DNA of 6,518 nt from positions 1-6,518 of the forward strand of contig JALOBQ010000053.1 of the NCBI GenBank assembly GCA_023228185.1, read 5' to 3'. This DNA comes from Candidatus Omnitrophota bacterium. GTDB taxonomy: Bacteria > Omnitrophota > Gorgyraeia > Gygaellales > Profunditerraquicolaceae. Each line of letters opens with the position of its first letter. The stretch's first letter is position 1. A program made the position numbers and the translations under genes. Below are positions 6,387 to 6,518 of the stretch, piece after piece. Below the pieces are notes generated by a model. That model worked only from the letters and a program-made list of their open reading frames with translations. It did not search any database and had not been told where the DNA came from.

Positions 6387-6518
6387 ATGATTGCCATAAA
6401 GGCCTGCGCACTTACCAGAAAATTCGGTGATAATATCGCGGTCAACGGCCTTAACCTGGAGATCGAAGAAGGCGAGATATTCGGGTTGGTCGGCCCGGAT
6501 GGAGCAGGCAAAACCACG
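6387..6518 (+). CDS. ABC transporter ATP-binding protein, N-terminal fragment (3' end outside window)
   Basis: Forty-four codons of an ABC ATPase are present before the window ends. MIAIKACALTRKFGDNIAV is the usual A-loop region, with an aromatic residue (F13) ahead of the NGLNLEIEEGEIFGLVG strand. The Walker A motif is GPDGAGKTT (36-44). An Asp in the fourth position of the P-loop context (GPDGAGKT) is a form I associate with the YbhF/DrrA-like family, which exports through ABC-2 type permeases. The ATG lies one base after the stop of the membrane fusion gene and has no visible ribosome-binding site, so translation is probably coupled to the gene upstream. Walker B, signature motif and any second ATPase domain lie outside the window. 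Genes for ABC-2 permease subunits are expected next. Confidence 0.9.
   Translation, partial: MIAIKACALTRKFGDNIAVNGLNLEIEEGEIFGLVGPDGAGKTT

Overview
The window is from a bacterial chromosome of moderate, slightly AT-leaning composition. It holds two housekeeping nucleotide genes followed by the first part of an export operon. All genes read on the + strand. Tripartite-pump genes (outer-membrane factor, periplasmic adaptor, ABC ATPase) imply a Gram-negative, two-membrane cell. The PurF tail carries the cysteine pair of the iron-sulphur type of that enzyme. The hairpin family around GGAAACAGGGTCC is the kind of REP-like element I associate with uncultured lineages such as Omnitrophota or Elusimicrobiota and with some deltaproteobacteria. 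That placement is a guess; no rRNA or other marker here settles it.

Layout: (1) 2-193, the C-terminal end of purF (amidophosphoribosyltransferase). Its last codons and stop lie inside a ~119-bp compound palindrome (177-295) that looks like a small inserted element. (2) 313-478, a near-consensus sigma70-type promoter, a ~95-nt AT-rich leader and a textbook intrinsic terminator, all upstream of carB. This is either an attenuated carB leader or a short independent RNA. (3) 526-3732, a complete carB (carbamoyl-phosphate synthase large subunit). (4) 3733-3958, a REP-like block of direct and inverted copies of one motif just after the carB stop, then a promoter with a perfect -35 box and an array of AT-rich, partly palindromic elements spaced ~20 bp apart. 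(5) 3959-6518, an apparent operon: a TolC-family outer-membrane factor, a YbhG/HlyD-type membrane fusion protein and the start of a YbhF/DrrA-type ABC ATPase that runs off the window. Permease genes are expected beyond the edge.

The most unusual feature is the first gene of the export operon. The TolC-like protein does not begin with its signal peptide. It begins with about 80 residues that read as a winged helix-turn-helix DNA-binding domain, and the signal peptide (hydrophobic core and an Ala cleavage site near residue 101) follows it in the same reading frame. Related export operons commonly have a separate TetR-type regulator. Here a DNA-binding domain is joined to the exported protein itself, just downstream of a repeat array that could be its operator. 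A plausible but untested reading is an autoregulatory sensor in which export and signal-peptide cleavage change the state of the DNA-binding part. The sober alternative is a recent gene fusion, with the outer-membrane protein made from an internal start.

The purF and carB products feed purine synthesis and pyrimidine/arginine synthesis respectively. The pump genes would together form an efflux or export channel across both membranes; the substrate cannot be read from the sequence.
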